From Lysobacteraceae bacterium 2PB (GTDB lineage: Bacteria; Pseudomonadota; Gammaproteobacteria; Xanthomonadales; Xanthomonadaceae): DNA of 64,000 nt. The notes under the pieces are model-generated. The model was not told the DNA's origin. It did no database searches and was given only the letters and a program-made list of their open reading frames with translations. Shown one piece after another: positions 24,510-32,891 of the stretch; positions within the stretch are counted from its first letter, which is position 1; every line of letters begins with the position of its first letter. Position numbers and translations under genes: made by a program. The DNA is taken from the NCBI GenBank assembly GCA_005502915.1, contig SCMT01000014.1, forward strand, positions 1-64,000, written 5' to 3'.

Positions 24510-26005
24510 TTGGCCGGCTCCGCTACCTGCACGCCCACGATCACCTGGTCGCCGGCCTTCAGGTCGCCGATGATCTCGGTGCTGCTGCCGTCGGAGGCGC
24601 CGACACGCACCAGCACCGGCTTGGGCTTGCCATCGGCGAGCACGTAGACCGGGGCGCGACGCGCGCCCACCAGTTCGTTCACCGCACGCTCCCACTGCTC
24701 GCGCTGGTCATCGCGCAGGGTCGCACGGAACTCGCCGAACTGCTGGTTGAAGCGTTCGAGCATGCGCTGGCGCATCGCGCCGCTGGCGTTGCCGGCGCCT
24801 CGGTTGCCGCCGCCCGACTGCGAACCACCCGGCCCCCGGCCGAACAGGTTCGGTGCATTGCCGCCCTGCGGCGGCGCGGCGGTGCGCGCGGCGATGCGTT
24901 CGCGCATCTTCGCCAGCGCAGCGTCGAACGCGGCCTGCTGGTTCGCATCGAGCTTCAGCGTCGCGGCGATCTTCGGCAGTTCGTCGCTCATGCCGCCGCC
25001 GCGCTGCGCGCCCTGCTGCTCGGCCGCGGCCTCGTCGACCGGCGGCTTGAAGCGCATCGCCGCGTTCGGCACCTTCAGCACGTTGTCGCGACGGCTGACT
25101 TCGATCTCGGCGTTAGCGGTCATGCCAGGCAGCAGCGTCTGGTCGCTGTTGTCGACCGAGACCACGACGGGATAGGTGATGACGTTGCTCGTGTTGGTGG
25201 ACGACAGCCGCACCTGGCGCACCTCGCCCCTGAAGCGGCGGTCCGGGAAGGCATCGACGGTGAAGCTGACGGCCTGTGCGGGCTTGACCTGACCGATGTC
25301 GGATTCGTCCACGGCGAGGACGATCTCCATCTGCGACAGGTCCTCGGCGATCTTGAACAGCACCGGCGCCTGCAGGCTGGCGGCGACGGTCTGGCCAGGC
25401 TCGACCGAACGCGCCAGCACCACGCCGTTCACCGGCGAACGGATCACGGTGCGGGCAAGGTTGAGGTGGGCGTTCTGCGCCGATGCGGTCTGCTGGCGGA
25501 TCTGCGCCTCGGCCGAGGCGACCTGGGCGCGGGCCTGGTCGCGGGCCGCCAGGGCCTGGTCGAGGTCGCCGCGCGCGATGAGCTTCTGCGCGACGAGTTC
25601 GACCTTGCGGCCGTAATCGAGCTCGGCGTTGCGCAGGTTCGCGCGCGCGGTCTGCAGGCTGGCGCGGGCATTGGCGATGGCCGCATTGCCCTGTTCGATC
25701 TGGGCCTCGAAGGTGTCGGGGTCGATGCGGGCGATGACCTGGCCCTTCTCGACCCGGTCGTTGAAGTCGACCAGCACCTCGGTGACCTTGCCGGATACCT
25801 CGCTGCCCACGTCGACCGTGGACAGCGCGCTGAGGTTGCCGGTGGCCGAGATCGCGACGCGGATGTCGCCCTGCTCGACCGCGGCGGTGCGGAATTTCTG
25901 CGCCTCGTCGCCTCCCCGGCCCTTCCAGTACCACCCGGCGGCGGCGAGAGCGACGACGACGGGGACGATGATCAGGGCAAGCGGGCGTTTGCGTTGTGCG
26001 GGCAT
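24506..26005 (-). CDS. MacA-type periplasmic adaptor subunit with a Spy-like insert
   Basis: A 499-residue membrane-fusion protein: an N-terminal anchor (P-L-A-L-I-I-V-P-V-V-V-A-L-A-A), then lipoyl/barrel-sandwich and alpha-hairpin domains (S-E-V-S-G-K-V-T-E, later R-S-P-V-N-G-V-V-L) and a beta-barrel. About residues 310-450 form an insertion absent from standard MacA: Gly/Gln-rich linkers around two helical stretches (L-D-A-N-Q-Q-A-A-F and L-R-D-D-Q-R-E-Q-W) that look like LTxxQ/Spy motifs. The start at 26005 follows from the anchor. First gene of the exporter operon. Confidence 0.9.
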   Translation of the reverse strand: MPAQRKRPLALIIVPVVVALAAAGWYWKGRGGDEAQKFRTAAVEQGDIRVAISATGNLSALSTVDVGSEVSGKVTEVLVDFNDRVEKGQVIARIDPDTFEAQIEQGNAAIANARASLQTARANLRNAELDYGRKVELVAQKLIARGDLDQALAARDQARAQVASAEAQIRQQTASAQNAHLNLARTVIRSPVNGVVLARSVEPGQTVAASLQAPVLFKIAEDLSQMEIVLAVDESDIGQVKPAQAVSFTVDAFPDRRFRGEVRQVRLSSTNTSNVITYPVVVSVDNSDQTLLPGMTANAEIEVSRRDNVLKVPNAAMRFKPPVDEAAAEQQGAQRGGGMSDELPKIAATLKLDANQQAAFDAALAKMRERIAARTAAPPQGGNAPNLFGRGPGGSQSGGGNRGAGNASGAMRQRMLERFNQQFGEFRATLRDDQREQWERAVNELVGARRAPVYVLADGKPKPVLVRVGASDGSSTEIIGDLKAGDQVIVGVQVAEPAK

Positions 26006-26223
26006 GGGCGGCTGGAGTCTGCGGACGCGGATCGAGTGGTCGGGAACGCACCGGGGCGCCAGAGGTTGACCGGGCATGCGCGCGCCGGGTTCCCGGCAAG
26101 GCGGGTTGCGACGGCATCCGCACGGCCGGTATTGGCGGTCCGGACACGGCCGCGCATCATCGCACGATCAACCGCCGCTCCGCCGTACCGCCAAACCCCG
26201 CAACGCACCTCCGAAGAGCCCCC

Positions 26224-26571
26224 ATGTCCCTGCCCCTCGACCGCCTCCTGCCCATCGTCCTGCTGCTGTGCTCGAACATCTTCATGACCTTCGCCTGGTA
26301 CGGACACCTGAAATACAAGTCCTCGCCGCTGCCGGTCGCCATCGCGGCCAGCTGGGGCATCGCCCTGTTCGAGTACATGCTGATGGTGCCCGCCAACCGC
26401 TGGGGCAGTGCGTATTACTCGGCGCCGCAGCTCAAGGGCATGCAGGAGGTGATCACCCTGCTGGTGTTCGCCGGGTTCTCGGCGTGGTTCCTCGACCAGC
26501 CGCTGAAGTGGAACCACTGGGCCGGGTTCGCCCTGATCGTGGTCGCCGCGTGGCTGATCTTCCTCGAATGA
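26224..26571 (+). CDS. DUF486 family small membrane protein
   Basis: A 115-residue protein with four hydrophobic segments. The motifs I-F-M-T-F-A-W-Y-G-H-L-K, A-S-W-G-I-A-L-F-E-Y and P-A-N-R-W-G, followed by Q-L-K-x-x-Q-E-V-I-T-L, are those of DUF486, a family related to small DMT-type transporters. Transport function is plausible but unproven. It stands alone on the plus strand, divergent from the exporter operon. Confidence 0.9.
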   Translation: MSLPLDRLLPIVLLLCSNIFMTFAWYGHLKYKSSPLPVAIAASWGIALFEYMLMVPANRWGSAYYSAPQLKGMQEVITLLVFAGFSAWFLDQPLKWNHWAGFALIVVAAWLIFLE

Positions 26572-26586
26572 CCGCGCGCTTGTAGC

Positions 26587-26603
26587 GCGGAGCGAAGCTC
26601 CGC
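26587..26603. repeat. GCGGAGC hairpin, short copy
   Basis: GCGGAGC-GAA-GCTCCGC followed by TCATGCTTT. The same core and the same trailing bases occur in the paired repeat at 31465-31543, so this is probably one arm of that family. Confidence 0.55.
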
Positions 26604-26619
26604 TCATGCTTTCAATCTT

Positions 26620-26699
26620 TGTAGGAGGGCCTTCAGGCCCGAGCTTTCGAATGGAGTTGGCAAGAGCGTGAAAAGCTCGGGCCTGAAGGCCCTCCTACA
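26620..26699. repeat. GGAGGGCCTTCAGGCCCGAGCT inverted repeat, copy 2
   Basis: Perfect 26-base arms (26620-26645 and 26674-26699) begin TGTAGG and end CCTACA, with a 28-base loop. The core is identical to the copy at 796-875. It lies between the convergent DUF486 and DUF962 genes. Confidence 0.85.
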
Positions 26700-26745
26700 T
26701 GGGCCGTGACGCAAACGGAGCGAGCTCCGCCCCACAACATGCAGG

Positions 26746-27051
26746 TCAGAACGGAATCCGCCCGATCAGGATGTCTTTGAACATCACCCAGTCCCCGACG
26801 AACGAATAGAACGGATGCTTGAACGTCGCGGGCCGGTTCTTCTCGAAGAAGAAATGTCCGACCCAGGCGAAGGCGTAGCCGCTGACCAGCGCGCCGAGCA
26901 GCCACCACGGGTTCTGCTGGGCGATGGCGGCGGCGATCAGGCCCAGCGCCACGCAACTGCCGACGAAGTGCAGGCGCCGGCAGACGGTGTTGCGGTGTTC
27001 GCCGAGATAGAAGGGATAGAACTCGCGGAAGCTGGCGAAGCGTTCGCTCAT
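26746..27051 (-). CDS. DUF962 / Mpo1-like family protein
   Basis: A 101-residue protein with two hydrophobic segments. Conserved points are F-Y-L-G-E-H-R-N near the start, R-x-L-H-F-V-G, then W-V-G-H-F-F-F-E-K-N-R-P-A-T-F and D-W-V-M-F. Yeast Mpo1 in this family is a dioxygenase in fatty-acid alpha-oxidation; the His residues seen fit a metal site, but bacterial function is untested. The ATG overlaps the mazG stop by 4 bases. Confidence 0.88.
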   Translation of the reverse strand: MSERFASFREFYPFYLGEHRNTVCRRLHFVGSCVALGLIAAAIAQQNPWWLLGALVSGYAFAWVGHFFFEKNRPATFKHPFYSFVGDWVMFKDILIGRIPF

Positions 27052-27875
27052 GTCGACTCCTGCTGTTTGGCCCGGTCCCAGTAGCGATCCTGCGCGTCCA
27101 GCGGCAGGTCGGCAAGACGCACGCCATCGGCGGCGGCCATGGCTTCCATGGCGCGGAAGCGACGCTCGAACTTGTGGTTGGCGCGACGCAGGGCCGCGCC
27201 CGGGTCGACCTTCGCATGGCGGGCCAGGTTCGCGGCCACGAACAGCAGGTCGCCCAGTTCCTCCTCCAGCCGGTCCTGCACCGCAGGGTCGCCCGGCGCG
27301 GCGGCGCGGGCCTCGAACTCCACCCGCACTTCCTCCAGCTCTTCCTTCAGCTTGTCGATCACCGGCGCCGTCCCCGGCCAGTCGAACCCGACCGTGGCCG
27401 CCTTCTTCTGCAGTTTCACCGCGCGCTGCCACTCCGGCAGGCCCCGGGCGATGCCGGCCAGCGCCGAGGCATCGGCATCCGCGCCGAGCTTCGCCAGGCG
27501 CTCCTTCTTCTTTTCCGCGTCCCACATCGCGTTCAGCGCGTCGCTGTCGGCGATGCTCATCCCCGCGAACACATGCGGATGCCGGCGCTCCATCTTGTCG
27601 CTGATCGCAGCGACCACGTCGCCGAACGCGAACGCGCCCTGCTCCTCGGCCATGCGCGCGTGGAACACCACCTGGAACAGCAGGTCGCCCAGTTCGTCCT
27701 TCAGGTCGTCGAGGTCGTTGCGGTCGATGGCATCGGCGACTTCATAGGCCTCCTCCACCGTGTACGGCGCGATGGTGGCGAAGCTCTGCTTCAGGTCCCA
27801 CGGGCAGCCGCCCTGCGGATCGCGCAGGCGAGCCATGATCACGAGGAGGCGGTGGATGTCGGTGGGGTCGGTCAT
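27048..27875 (-). CDS. mazG: Nucleoside triphosphate pyrophosphohydrolase MazG
   Basis: A 275-residue enzyme that hydrolyses nucleoside triphosphates to monophosphate and pyrophosphate, a house-cleaning and stress role. It has two tandem MazG domains. The first begins L-R-D-P-Q-G-G-C-P-W-D with Y-T-V-E-E-A-Y-E and E-L-G-D-L-L-F-Q; the second has E-E-L-E-E-V and L-E-E-E-L-G-D-L-L-F. Both metal-binding helices look intact. It lies in a minus-strand group nudE-cysQ-mazG-DUF962. Confidence 0.95.
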   Translation of the reverse strand: MTDPTDIHRLLVIMARLRDPQGGCPWDLKQSFATIAPYTVEEAYEVADAIDRNDLDDLKDELGDLLFQVVFHARMAEEQGAFAFGDVVAAISDKMERRHPHVFAGMSIADSDALNAMWDAEKKKERLAKLGADADASALAGIARGLPEWQRAVKLQKKAATVGFDWPGTAPVIDKLKEELEEVRVEFEARAAAPGDPAVQDRLEEELGDLLFVAANLARHAKVDPGAALRRANHKFERRFRAMEAMAAADGVRLADLPLDAQDRYWDRAKQQEST

Positions 27876-27894
27876 GGCGATGTCGATGACTGGA

Positions 27895-28707
27895 TCAGTC
27901 GCACCACGTCTGCCACGGCATATGCACATCCCCCAGCGCCACGAAATCCCCGTTGAGCAGGGTGTCGCGCTGGTTGTAGCGGAACGGCCGGCCCTGCGGA
28001 TCGAGCACGCGGCCACCGGCGGCTTCGAGGATGGCCTGGCCGGCGGCGGTGTCCCACTCGCTGGTCGGGCCGAAGCGCGGATAGATGTCGATCGCGCCTT
28101 CGGCGATGCGGCAGAACTTGAGCGAGGAACCGACGGTGACGTCCTCCAGCTCGCCCAAGTCGGCGGCCATGCGCGCCATGAAGGCCTCGGTGCGCGAATC
28201 GCGATGCGAACGGCTGGCGGCGACGCGGATCGGCGCCACGGCCGGGGTGCGCACTTCCATCGCGGTTTCGCCGCCATCGGCGCGACGATAGGCGCCATGC
28301 GCGAGATCGCCCCACCACAGCACGCCAGGCACCGGCGCCTGGATCACGCCGAACACGGCCACGCCGTCCTCGACCAGGGCGATGTTCACGGTGAACTCGC
28401 CGTTGCGCTTGACGAACTCGCGGGTGCCGTCCAGCGGATCGACCAGCCAGAACCGCGTCCAGGCACGTCGCTCAGCGACGGGCAGCTCGGCGGACTCCTC
28501 CGAGAGCACCGGGATGTCCGGCGTCAGCCGCGCCAGGCCGTCGACGATGCAGTGGTGCGAGGCCAGGTCGGCGGCGGTCAGCGGGCTGTCGTCGCCCTTG
28601 CGCTCGACATCGAAGGGGTGTTCGTAGACCGCCAGGATCTCGGCAGCGGCGGCATTGGCGATGGCGATCACGCCTTCGCGGATCGACTCATCGAGCAGCA
28701 TGGGCAT
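27895..28707 (-). CDS. cysQ: 3'(2'),5'-bisphosphate nucleotidase CysQ
   Basis: A 270-residue magnesium-dependent, lithium-sensitive phosphatase of the inositol-monophosphatase fold. It removes the 3'-phosphate from PAP formed in sulfate assimilation. Metal-site motifs are visible: L-S-E-E-S, W-L-V-D-P-L-D-G-T-R-E-F and E-W-D-T-A-A-G. The start overlaps the end of nudE by 20 bases, a common nudE-cysQ arrangement in gammaproteobacteria. Confidence 0.95.
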   Translation of the reverse strand: MPMLLDESIREGVIAIANAAAAEILAVYEHPFDVERKGDDSPLTAADLASHHCIVDGLARLTPDIPVLSEESAELPVAERRAWTRFWLVDPLDGTREFVKRNGEFTVNIALVEDGVAVFGVIQAPVPGVLWWGDLAHGAYRRADGGETAMEVRTPAVAPIRVAASRSHRDSRTEAFMARMAADLGELEDVTVGSSLKFCRIAEGAIDIYPRFGPTSEWDTAAGQAILEAAGGRVLDPQGRPFRYNQRDTLLNGDFVALGDVHMPWQTWCD

Positions 28708-29263
28708 CGGGTGCGTGTCCTCTGGAAAGCAGTTCCCTGACGAGGAAGAGCGCCGCGATCGAGCGCCCTTCCGAGAAATCTTCGGCGAACATCAGCTCGT
28801 GCAGCGCATCGAGGCGCCAGGGCACGACGTCGAGCGGCTCGGGCTCGTCGCCCGGCAGGCGCTCCTCGTACAGATCGCGGGCCAGCACCAGCACGGTCTC
28901 GTGGCCCATGTAGGTCGGCGCCAGGCTCAGGCGGCGCAGCACGGTGAGCGAACGTGCGCCGTAGCCGGCTTCTTCCTTCAGTTCGCGGTTCGCGGCCTGC
29001 TCGGGCGTCTCGCCGTCGTCGATCCGGCCCTTGACCAGCCCCAGCTCGTAGCGGTGGGTGCCTGCCGCGTATTCGCGGATCAGCAGCGCGGTGTGGTCAT
29101 CGAGCATCGGCACCACGATCACCGCGCCGTTGCCCACCGGCGCGACGCGGTGGTAGCGGCGGCGCTCGCCGTTGGAGAACTCCAGGTCCAGTTCCTCGAC
29201 CACCCGGTCGCCGTCGGCCTGGCGGCGCGTGACCTGGTGGACGATCGGCAGGGGCCGGCTCAT
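28688..29263 (-). CDS. nudE: ADP compounds hydrolase NudE
   Basis: A 191-residue Nudix hydrolase acting on ADP-ribose, NADH and Ap3A. The Nudix box is complete (G-R-I-D-D-G-E, seven residues, R-E-L-K-E-E-A-G-Y). The I-R-E-Y-A-A-G-T-H-R-Y-E-L segment just before it is typical of the ADP-ribose-pyrophosphatase branch. Being next to cysQ supports NudE over other Nudix types. It is divergent from bioA. Confidence 0.92.
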   Translation of the reverse strand: MSRPLPIVHQVTRRQADGDRVVEELDLEFSNGERRRYHRVAPVGNGAVIVVPMLDDHTALLIREYAAGTHRYELGLVKGRIDDGETPEQAANRELKEEAGYGARSLTVLRRLSLAPTYMGHETVLVLARDLYEERLPGDEPEPLDVVPWRLDALHELMFAEDFSEGRSIAALFLVRELLSRGHAPDAHAAR

Positions 29264-29304
29264 GCGGCCACCGGGCGGGCGGCGGGACGGGCGATAATGT
29301 GGGG

Positions 29305-30714
29305 ATGACGAGGCATCCCAAGATCATAAACGACCACGACGCCGACCACTGGCGCGCGCGCGATCTCGACGTGCTCTGGCACCCCTGCACCCAGATGCGC
29401 GAACACCCCCACGCCCTGCCCCTGCTGCCGGTGGCGTACGGCGAAGGCGCCTGGCTGGTCGGCCATGACGGCCGTCGGACCCTGGACGCGGTCAGCAGCT
29501 GGTGGACGAACATCCACGGCCACGCCGAACCGCGCATCGCCGAGGCCATCGGCCGCCAGGCGCGCACGCTGGAGCAGGTCATCCTGGCCGGGTTCTCGCA
29601 CGCCCCAGCCGTCGAACTGGCCGAACGCCTGCTCGCCGTGGCCCCGCGCCAGCCGGGTCGCGCACCGCTGGCCAAGGTCTTCTATGCCGACAACGGCTCG
29701 GCCGGCGTCGAAGTGGCGCTGAAGATGGCCTTCCACTGGTACCGCAACCGCGGTGACGAGCCGAATCGCACCAAGTTCGTCGCTCTGACCAACAGCTACC
29801 ACGGCGAGACCGTCGGCGCGCTGTCGGTCGGCGACATCCCGCTGTACCGCCGCGTCTACGCGCCGCTGCTGCTGGACGTGCTGTTCGCGCCCTCGCCCGA
29901 CGCCTTCGGCGCGCGCACGCCGGCCCAGGCCGCGCAGTGCGCCGAGGACGCCGCCGACGCCCTCGCCCGGCTGCTCGACGAACACCCGGGCGAGGTCTGC
30001 GCGCTGATCCTCGAACCGCGCCTGCAGTGCGCCGGCGGCATGCGGATGCACGATCCCGTCTACCTCAAGCGTGTCCGCGACCTGTGCGACGTGCACGGCG
30101 TGTTCCTGATCGCCGACGAGATCGCCACCGGCTTCGGCCGCACCGGCACGCTGTTCGCCTTCGAGCAGGCAGGGGTGATGCCCGACCTGATGTGCGTGTC
30201 GAAGGGCCTCACCGGCGGCTTCCTGCCGCTGGCTGCGGTGCTGACGACGCAGCAGATCTACGAGGGCTTCCTCGACGATTCGCGCGAACGCGCCTTCCTG
30301 CATTCGCACAGCTACAGCGGCAACCCGCTGGCCTGCGCCGCCGCGCTGGCCTCGCTGGACATCCTCGAAGGCGACGACGTGATCGCGCGCAACCGCGTCA
30401 CCGCGAACAAGATGGGCGAACTCGCATCCTCGTTCGCGGCGAACCCGCTGGTCGCCGAAGTGCGCCAGGCGGGGATGGTCGTCGCGATCGAGCTGCATCC
30501 CGAGCCGGAGAACCGCGACGACGGCCACGCGGTCGAGATCGCCGGGCGTCGCGGCCTGCGCATGTACCGCACCGCGCTCGACCACGGCGTGCTGCTGCGC
30601 CCGCTCGGCGACGTGCTGTACTGGATGCCGCCCTACTGCGTCGACGACGCGCAGCTCGCGCAGATCGCCGATGCCACGCATGCATGTCTTCAGGAGGCTG
30701 CCCGATGCGCCTGA
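29305..30714 (+). CDS. bioA: Adenosylmethionine-8-amino-7-oxononanoate aminotransferase
   Basis: A 469-residue PLP enzyme of biotin synthesis that moves the amino group of S-adenosylmethionine to KAPA. The N-terminus W-H-P-C-T-Q-M, the W-W-T-N-I-H-G-H motif, F-Y-A-D-N-G-S-A-G-V-E-V, D-E-I-A-T-G-F-G-R-T-G-T and the Schiff-base lysine K300 (V-S-K-G-L-T-G-G) are all present. A GTG at 29299 would add two residues; the ATG is chosen. GATAAT at 29293-29298 may be a -10 element. Other bio genes are not in the window. The end overlaps rsmE by 10 bases. Confidence 0.95.
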   Translation: MTRHPKIINDHDADHWRARDLDVLWHPCTQMREHPHALPLLPVAYGEGAWLVGHDGRRTLDAVSSWWTNIHGHAEPRIAEAIGRQARTLEQVILAGFSHAPAVELAERLLAVAPRQPGRAPLAKVFYADNGSAGVEVALKMAFHWYRNRGDEPNRTKFVALTNSYHGETVGALSVGDIPLYRRVYAPLLLDVLFAPSPDAFGARTPAQAAQCAEDAADALARLLDEHPGEVCALILEPRLQCAGGMRMHDPVYLKRVRDLCDVHGVFLIADEIATGFGRTGTLFAFEQAGVMPDLMCVSKGLTGGFLPLAAVLTTQQIYEGFLDDSRERAFLHSHSYSGNPLACAAALASLDILEGDDVIARNRVTANKMGELASSFAANPLVAEVRQAGMVVAIELHPEPENRDDGHAVEIAGRRGLRMYRTALDHGVLLRPLGDVLYWMPPYCVDDAQLAQIADATHACLQEAARCA

Positions 30715-31436
30715 CCCGAGTCTTCGTCGACCAGCCGCTCGCGCCCGGCGCGCGCGTGACCCTGCCCGAGAGCGCTGCCACGCACCTTGTGCGCGTGCTG
30801 CGCCTGCGCGAAGGCGAGGCCTGCGTGCTGTTCAACGGCGACGGCCACGACTACGACGCCACGCTGGCGACCGTGACCAAGCGCGGCGTCGATGCCGAAG
30901 TCGGCGGCGTACGCGCGATCGACAACGAATCGCCGCTGCGCCTCGTGCTGCTGCAGGGCATCGCCCGTGGCGAGAAGATGGACCTGATCCTGCAGAAGGC
31001 CACGGAGCTGGGCGTGTCGGCCATCGCACCGGTATTCGCCGATCGCACCGAGGTCCGGCTCGACGGCGAGCGTCTCGACAAGCGCATGGCGCACTGGCGC
31101 AGCGTCGTGACCTCGGCCTGCGAACAGAGCGGCCGCGCGCGCATTCCCGAGCTGCTGCCGGCGCGTGGGCTGGGCGAAGCCGCTGCGGCGCTGGAGGCCG
31201 GTGCGCTCAAGCTCACCCTCGATCCGCAGGGCGAGCATCGCTTCGAGACCCTGGCTAAGCCCGCAGGCGCGGTGGTGATCGGCATCGGTCCCGAAGGCGG
31301 CTGGTCCGCGAAGGATCGCGAACTGCTCGCGCAGCACGGCTTCACCGGCCTGCGCCTCGGCCCGCGCGTGCTGCGCACCGAAACCGCCGGCCTCGCCGCC
31401 ATCGCCGCGATGCAGGCGCGGTTCGGGGATCTCTGA
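30705..31436 (+). CDS. rsmE: 16S rRNA (uracil(1498)-N(3))-methyltransferase RsmE
   Basis: A 243-residue SPOUT-class methyltransferase for U1498 of 16S rRNA. An N-terminal PUA-like domain (H-L-V-R-V-L-R-L, F-N-G-D-G) precedes the SPOUT core. The knot motifs are E-K-M-D-L-I-L-Q-K-A-T-E-L-G-V, then I-G-I-G-P-E-G-G-W and L-G-P-R-V-L-R-T-E-T-A. Length is normal. It overlaps bioA, with an AGGAGG ribosome site inside the bioA end. Confidence 0.95.
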   Translation: MRLTRVFVDQPLAPGARVTLPESAATHLVRVLRLREGEACVLFNGDGHDYDATLATVTKRGVDAEVGGVRAIDNESPLRLVLLQGIARGEKMDLILQKATELGVSAIAPVFADRTEVRLDGERLDKRMAHWRSVVTSACEQSGRARIPELLPARGLGEAAAALEAGALKLTLDPQGEHRFETLAKPAGAVVIGIGPEGGWSAKDRELLAQHGFTGLRLGPRVLRTETAGLAAIAAMQARFGDL

Positions 31437-31464
31437 CGCATCGCCCGAACGCGGATGCATCGCC

Positions 31465-31543
31465 TGTAGAGCGGAGCTTGCTCCGCTCATGCTTTTCCCG
31501 GAAGAAGCGAGGAAGAAGCGAGCGGAGCAAGCTCCGCTCTACA
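31465..31543. repeat. TGTAGAGCGGAGCTTGCTCCGCT inverted repeat
   Basis: Perfect 23-base arms (31465-31487 and 31521-31543), each itself palindromic (GCGGAGCTTGCTCCGC), with a 33-base loop rich in GAAGAAGCGAGG. It begins TGTAG and ends CTACA like the other family at 26620, and sits after rsmE. Confidence 0.85.
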
Positions 31544-31635
31544 AGAACCGTGGGTCGCGGACAACAGCATTCCGCGTGGGAAACGCTCCGCCTGCTAGCA
31601 TCGCGACATCGCATGCCCCCAGGACGACGCCCGCC

Positions 31636-32106
31636 ATGCCCGTGACCACCCGACGCGCCACACTGGACGACCTCGACGCGCTGGCGCCGCTGTTCGCCGA
31701 CTACCGCACGTTCTATTCGATGACGCCCGACCACGACACCGCGCGGCGCTTCCTGCACGAACGCCTGTCGCGCGGCGAATCGGTGGTCTTCCTCGCCGAA
31801 CTCGATGGCAGGCCCGCCGGCTTCACCCAGCTCTACCCGATGTTCTCCTCGGTGCGCGCGCAGCGCACCTTCATCCTCAACGACCTGTTCGTCGCCACGC
31901 ACGCGCGCCGCAACGGCGTGGCGCAGGCACTGCTCTCGGCGGCGGCGAACTTCGGCCGCGAGGCCGGCGCGATCCGCCTCGAACTGGAGACCATGCCCGA
32001 CAACCACGCCGCGCAGGCGCTGTATCGCGCGGAAGGCTGGGTGCAGTACGACGAGACCCTGCGCTTCCAGCTGCCACTCGCGCAGACCTGGAGCGACGAC
32101 GCATGA
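31636..32106 (+). CDS. GNAT family N-acetyltransferase
   Basis: A 156-residue acetyltransferase. The N-terminal T-R-R-A-T-L-D-D-L-D-A-L-A-P-L-F is the usual first strand and helix. L-N-D-L-F-V-A-T-H-A-R-R-N-G-V-A-Q-A-L-L is motif A (acetyl-CoA pyrophosphate loop, R-R-N-G-V-A). A-L-Y-R-A-E-G-W is the C-terminal motif B. Substrate is unknown. Its stop overlaps the next gene by 4 bases. Confidence 0.92.
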   Translation: MPVTTRRATLDDLDALAPLFADYRTFYSMTPDHDTARRFLHERLSRGESVVFLAELDGRPAGFTQLYPMFSSVRAQRTFILNDLFVATHARRNGVAQALLSAAANFGREAGAIRLELETMPDNHAAQALYRAEGWVQYDETLRFQLPLAQTWSDDA

Positions 32107-32489
32107 GCCACGCAGCGCATGCCGGCAGCTGCCTCTGCGGCAGCGTCCGCTACCGCGTCGAGGGCGGCTTCCAGCGGGTCACGCACTGCCACTGTTCGAT
32201 GTGCCGCAAGAGCCACGGCGCCGCGTTCGCGACCTACGCCACGGTGTCGACGTTGCAACTGTCCATCGAAGACGAAAGCGGTGCGCTGACGTGGTATTGC
32301 TCCTCGCCCACCGCCGAGCGCGGCTTCTGCACCGGCTGCGGCGCCTCGCTGTTCTGGCGCGACGAGGCCCGCGAACCCGGCCTGGTCGCGTTCTCGCTGG
32401 GGACGGTGGATACGCCGATCGGCCAGATCGAGATCCGGGATATCTTTGTGGAGTCGCGGGCGGATTGGCATCCCATGCCCATTGAATGA
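32103..32489 (+). CDS. GFA family (glutathione-dependent formaldehyde-activating-like) zinc protein
   Basis: A 128-residue protein of the GFA/CENP-V fold. Zinc-site cysteines are clear: C-L-C-G-S-V-R-Y, then T-H-C-H-C-S-M-C-R-K, and F-C-T-G-C-G-A-S-L-F-W. Despite the family name, most members have no shown glutathione chemistry. The ATG overlaps the acetyltransferase stop, so the two are coupled. Confidence 0.93.
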   Translation: MSHAAHAGSCLCGSVRYRVEGGFQRVTHCHCSMCRKSHGAAFATYATVSTLQLSIEDESGALTWYCSSPTAERGFCTGCGASLFWRDEAREPGLVAFSLGTVDTPIGQIEIRDIFVESRADWHPMPIE

Positions 32490-32501
32490 AGAGTGAAACG
32501 C

Positions 32502-32873
32502 ATGCCTGTTCTCGTTTGGGATCCGATTGAAATGATGCGGCTGCTCGGTATTCCGACCGTCGAGGAAGATGGCATTTGGCATCAGTTCTGCATCGAACAG
32601 CATTCACTTCGCCTGCAGGTCACAATATGGACGTACGACAGAGATATCGAACTTCTGCTCTGGTCCACGCCGCTACCTGATCCCGTCCTGCGCTACACGC
32701 TGCTGGGCAGCCCGGGGCTGCGCATCATTTCCGACAAGCGAGGCGAATTCATCGAATTTGCTGCAGCAAACACGTTCACTGGCAGATACGACGGCGTTTC
32801 CGTCATCCCGTACGGACTCCGACTCTGGGTCGAACCACAAATCCGCATCGAACCTTTTTCATATCCTGCCTGA
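32502..32873 (+). CDS. Hypothetical protein (123 aa)
   Basis: An aromatic-rich, beta-looking soluble protein (M-P-V-L-V-W-D-P-I-E-M-M-R-L-L-G start; W-T-Y-D-R-D-I-E-L-L-L-W midway). It shows no signal peptide or known motif. The ATG at 32502 is preferred, with GAAGAG at 32488-32493; a GTG at 32493 is possible. The GC content is visibly lower than its neighbours, which may mark a more recent arrival. I do not recognise the family. Confidence 0.6.
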   Translation: MPVLVWDPIEMMRLLGIPTVEEDGIWHQFCIEQHSLRLQVTIWTYDRDIELLLWSTPLPDPVLRYTLLGSPGLRIISDKRGEFIEFAAANTFTGRYDGVSVIPYGLRLWVEPQIRIEPFSYPA

Positions 32874-32891
32874 TCGAGGGCACAACACCCC

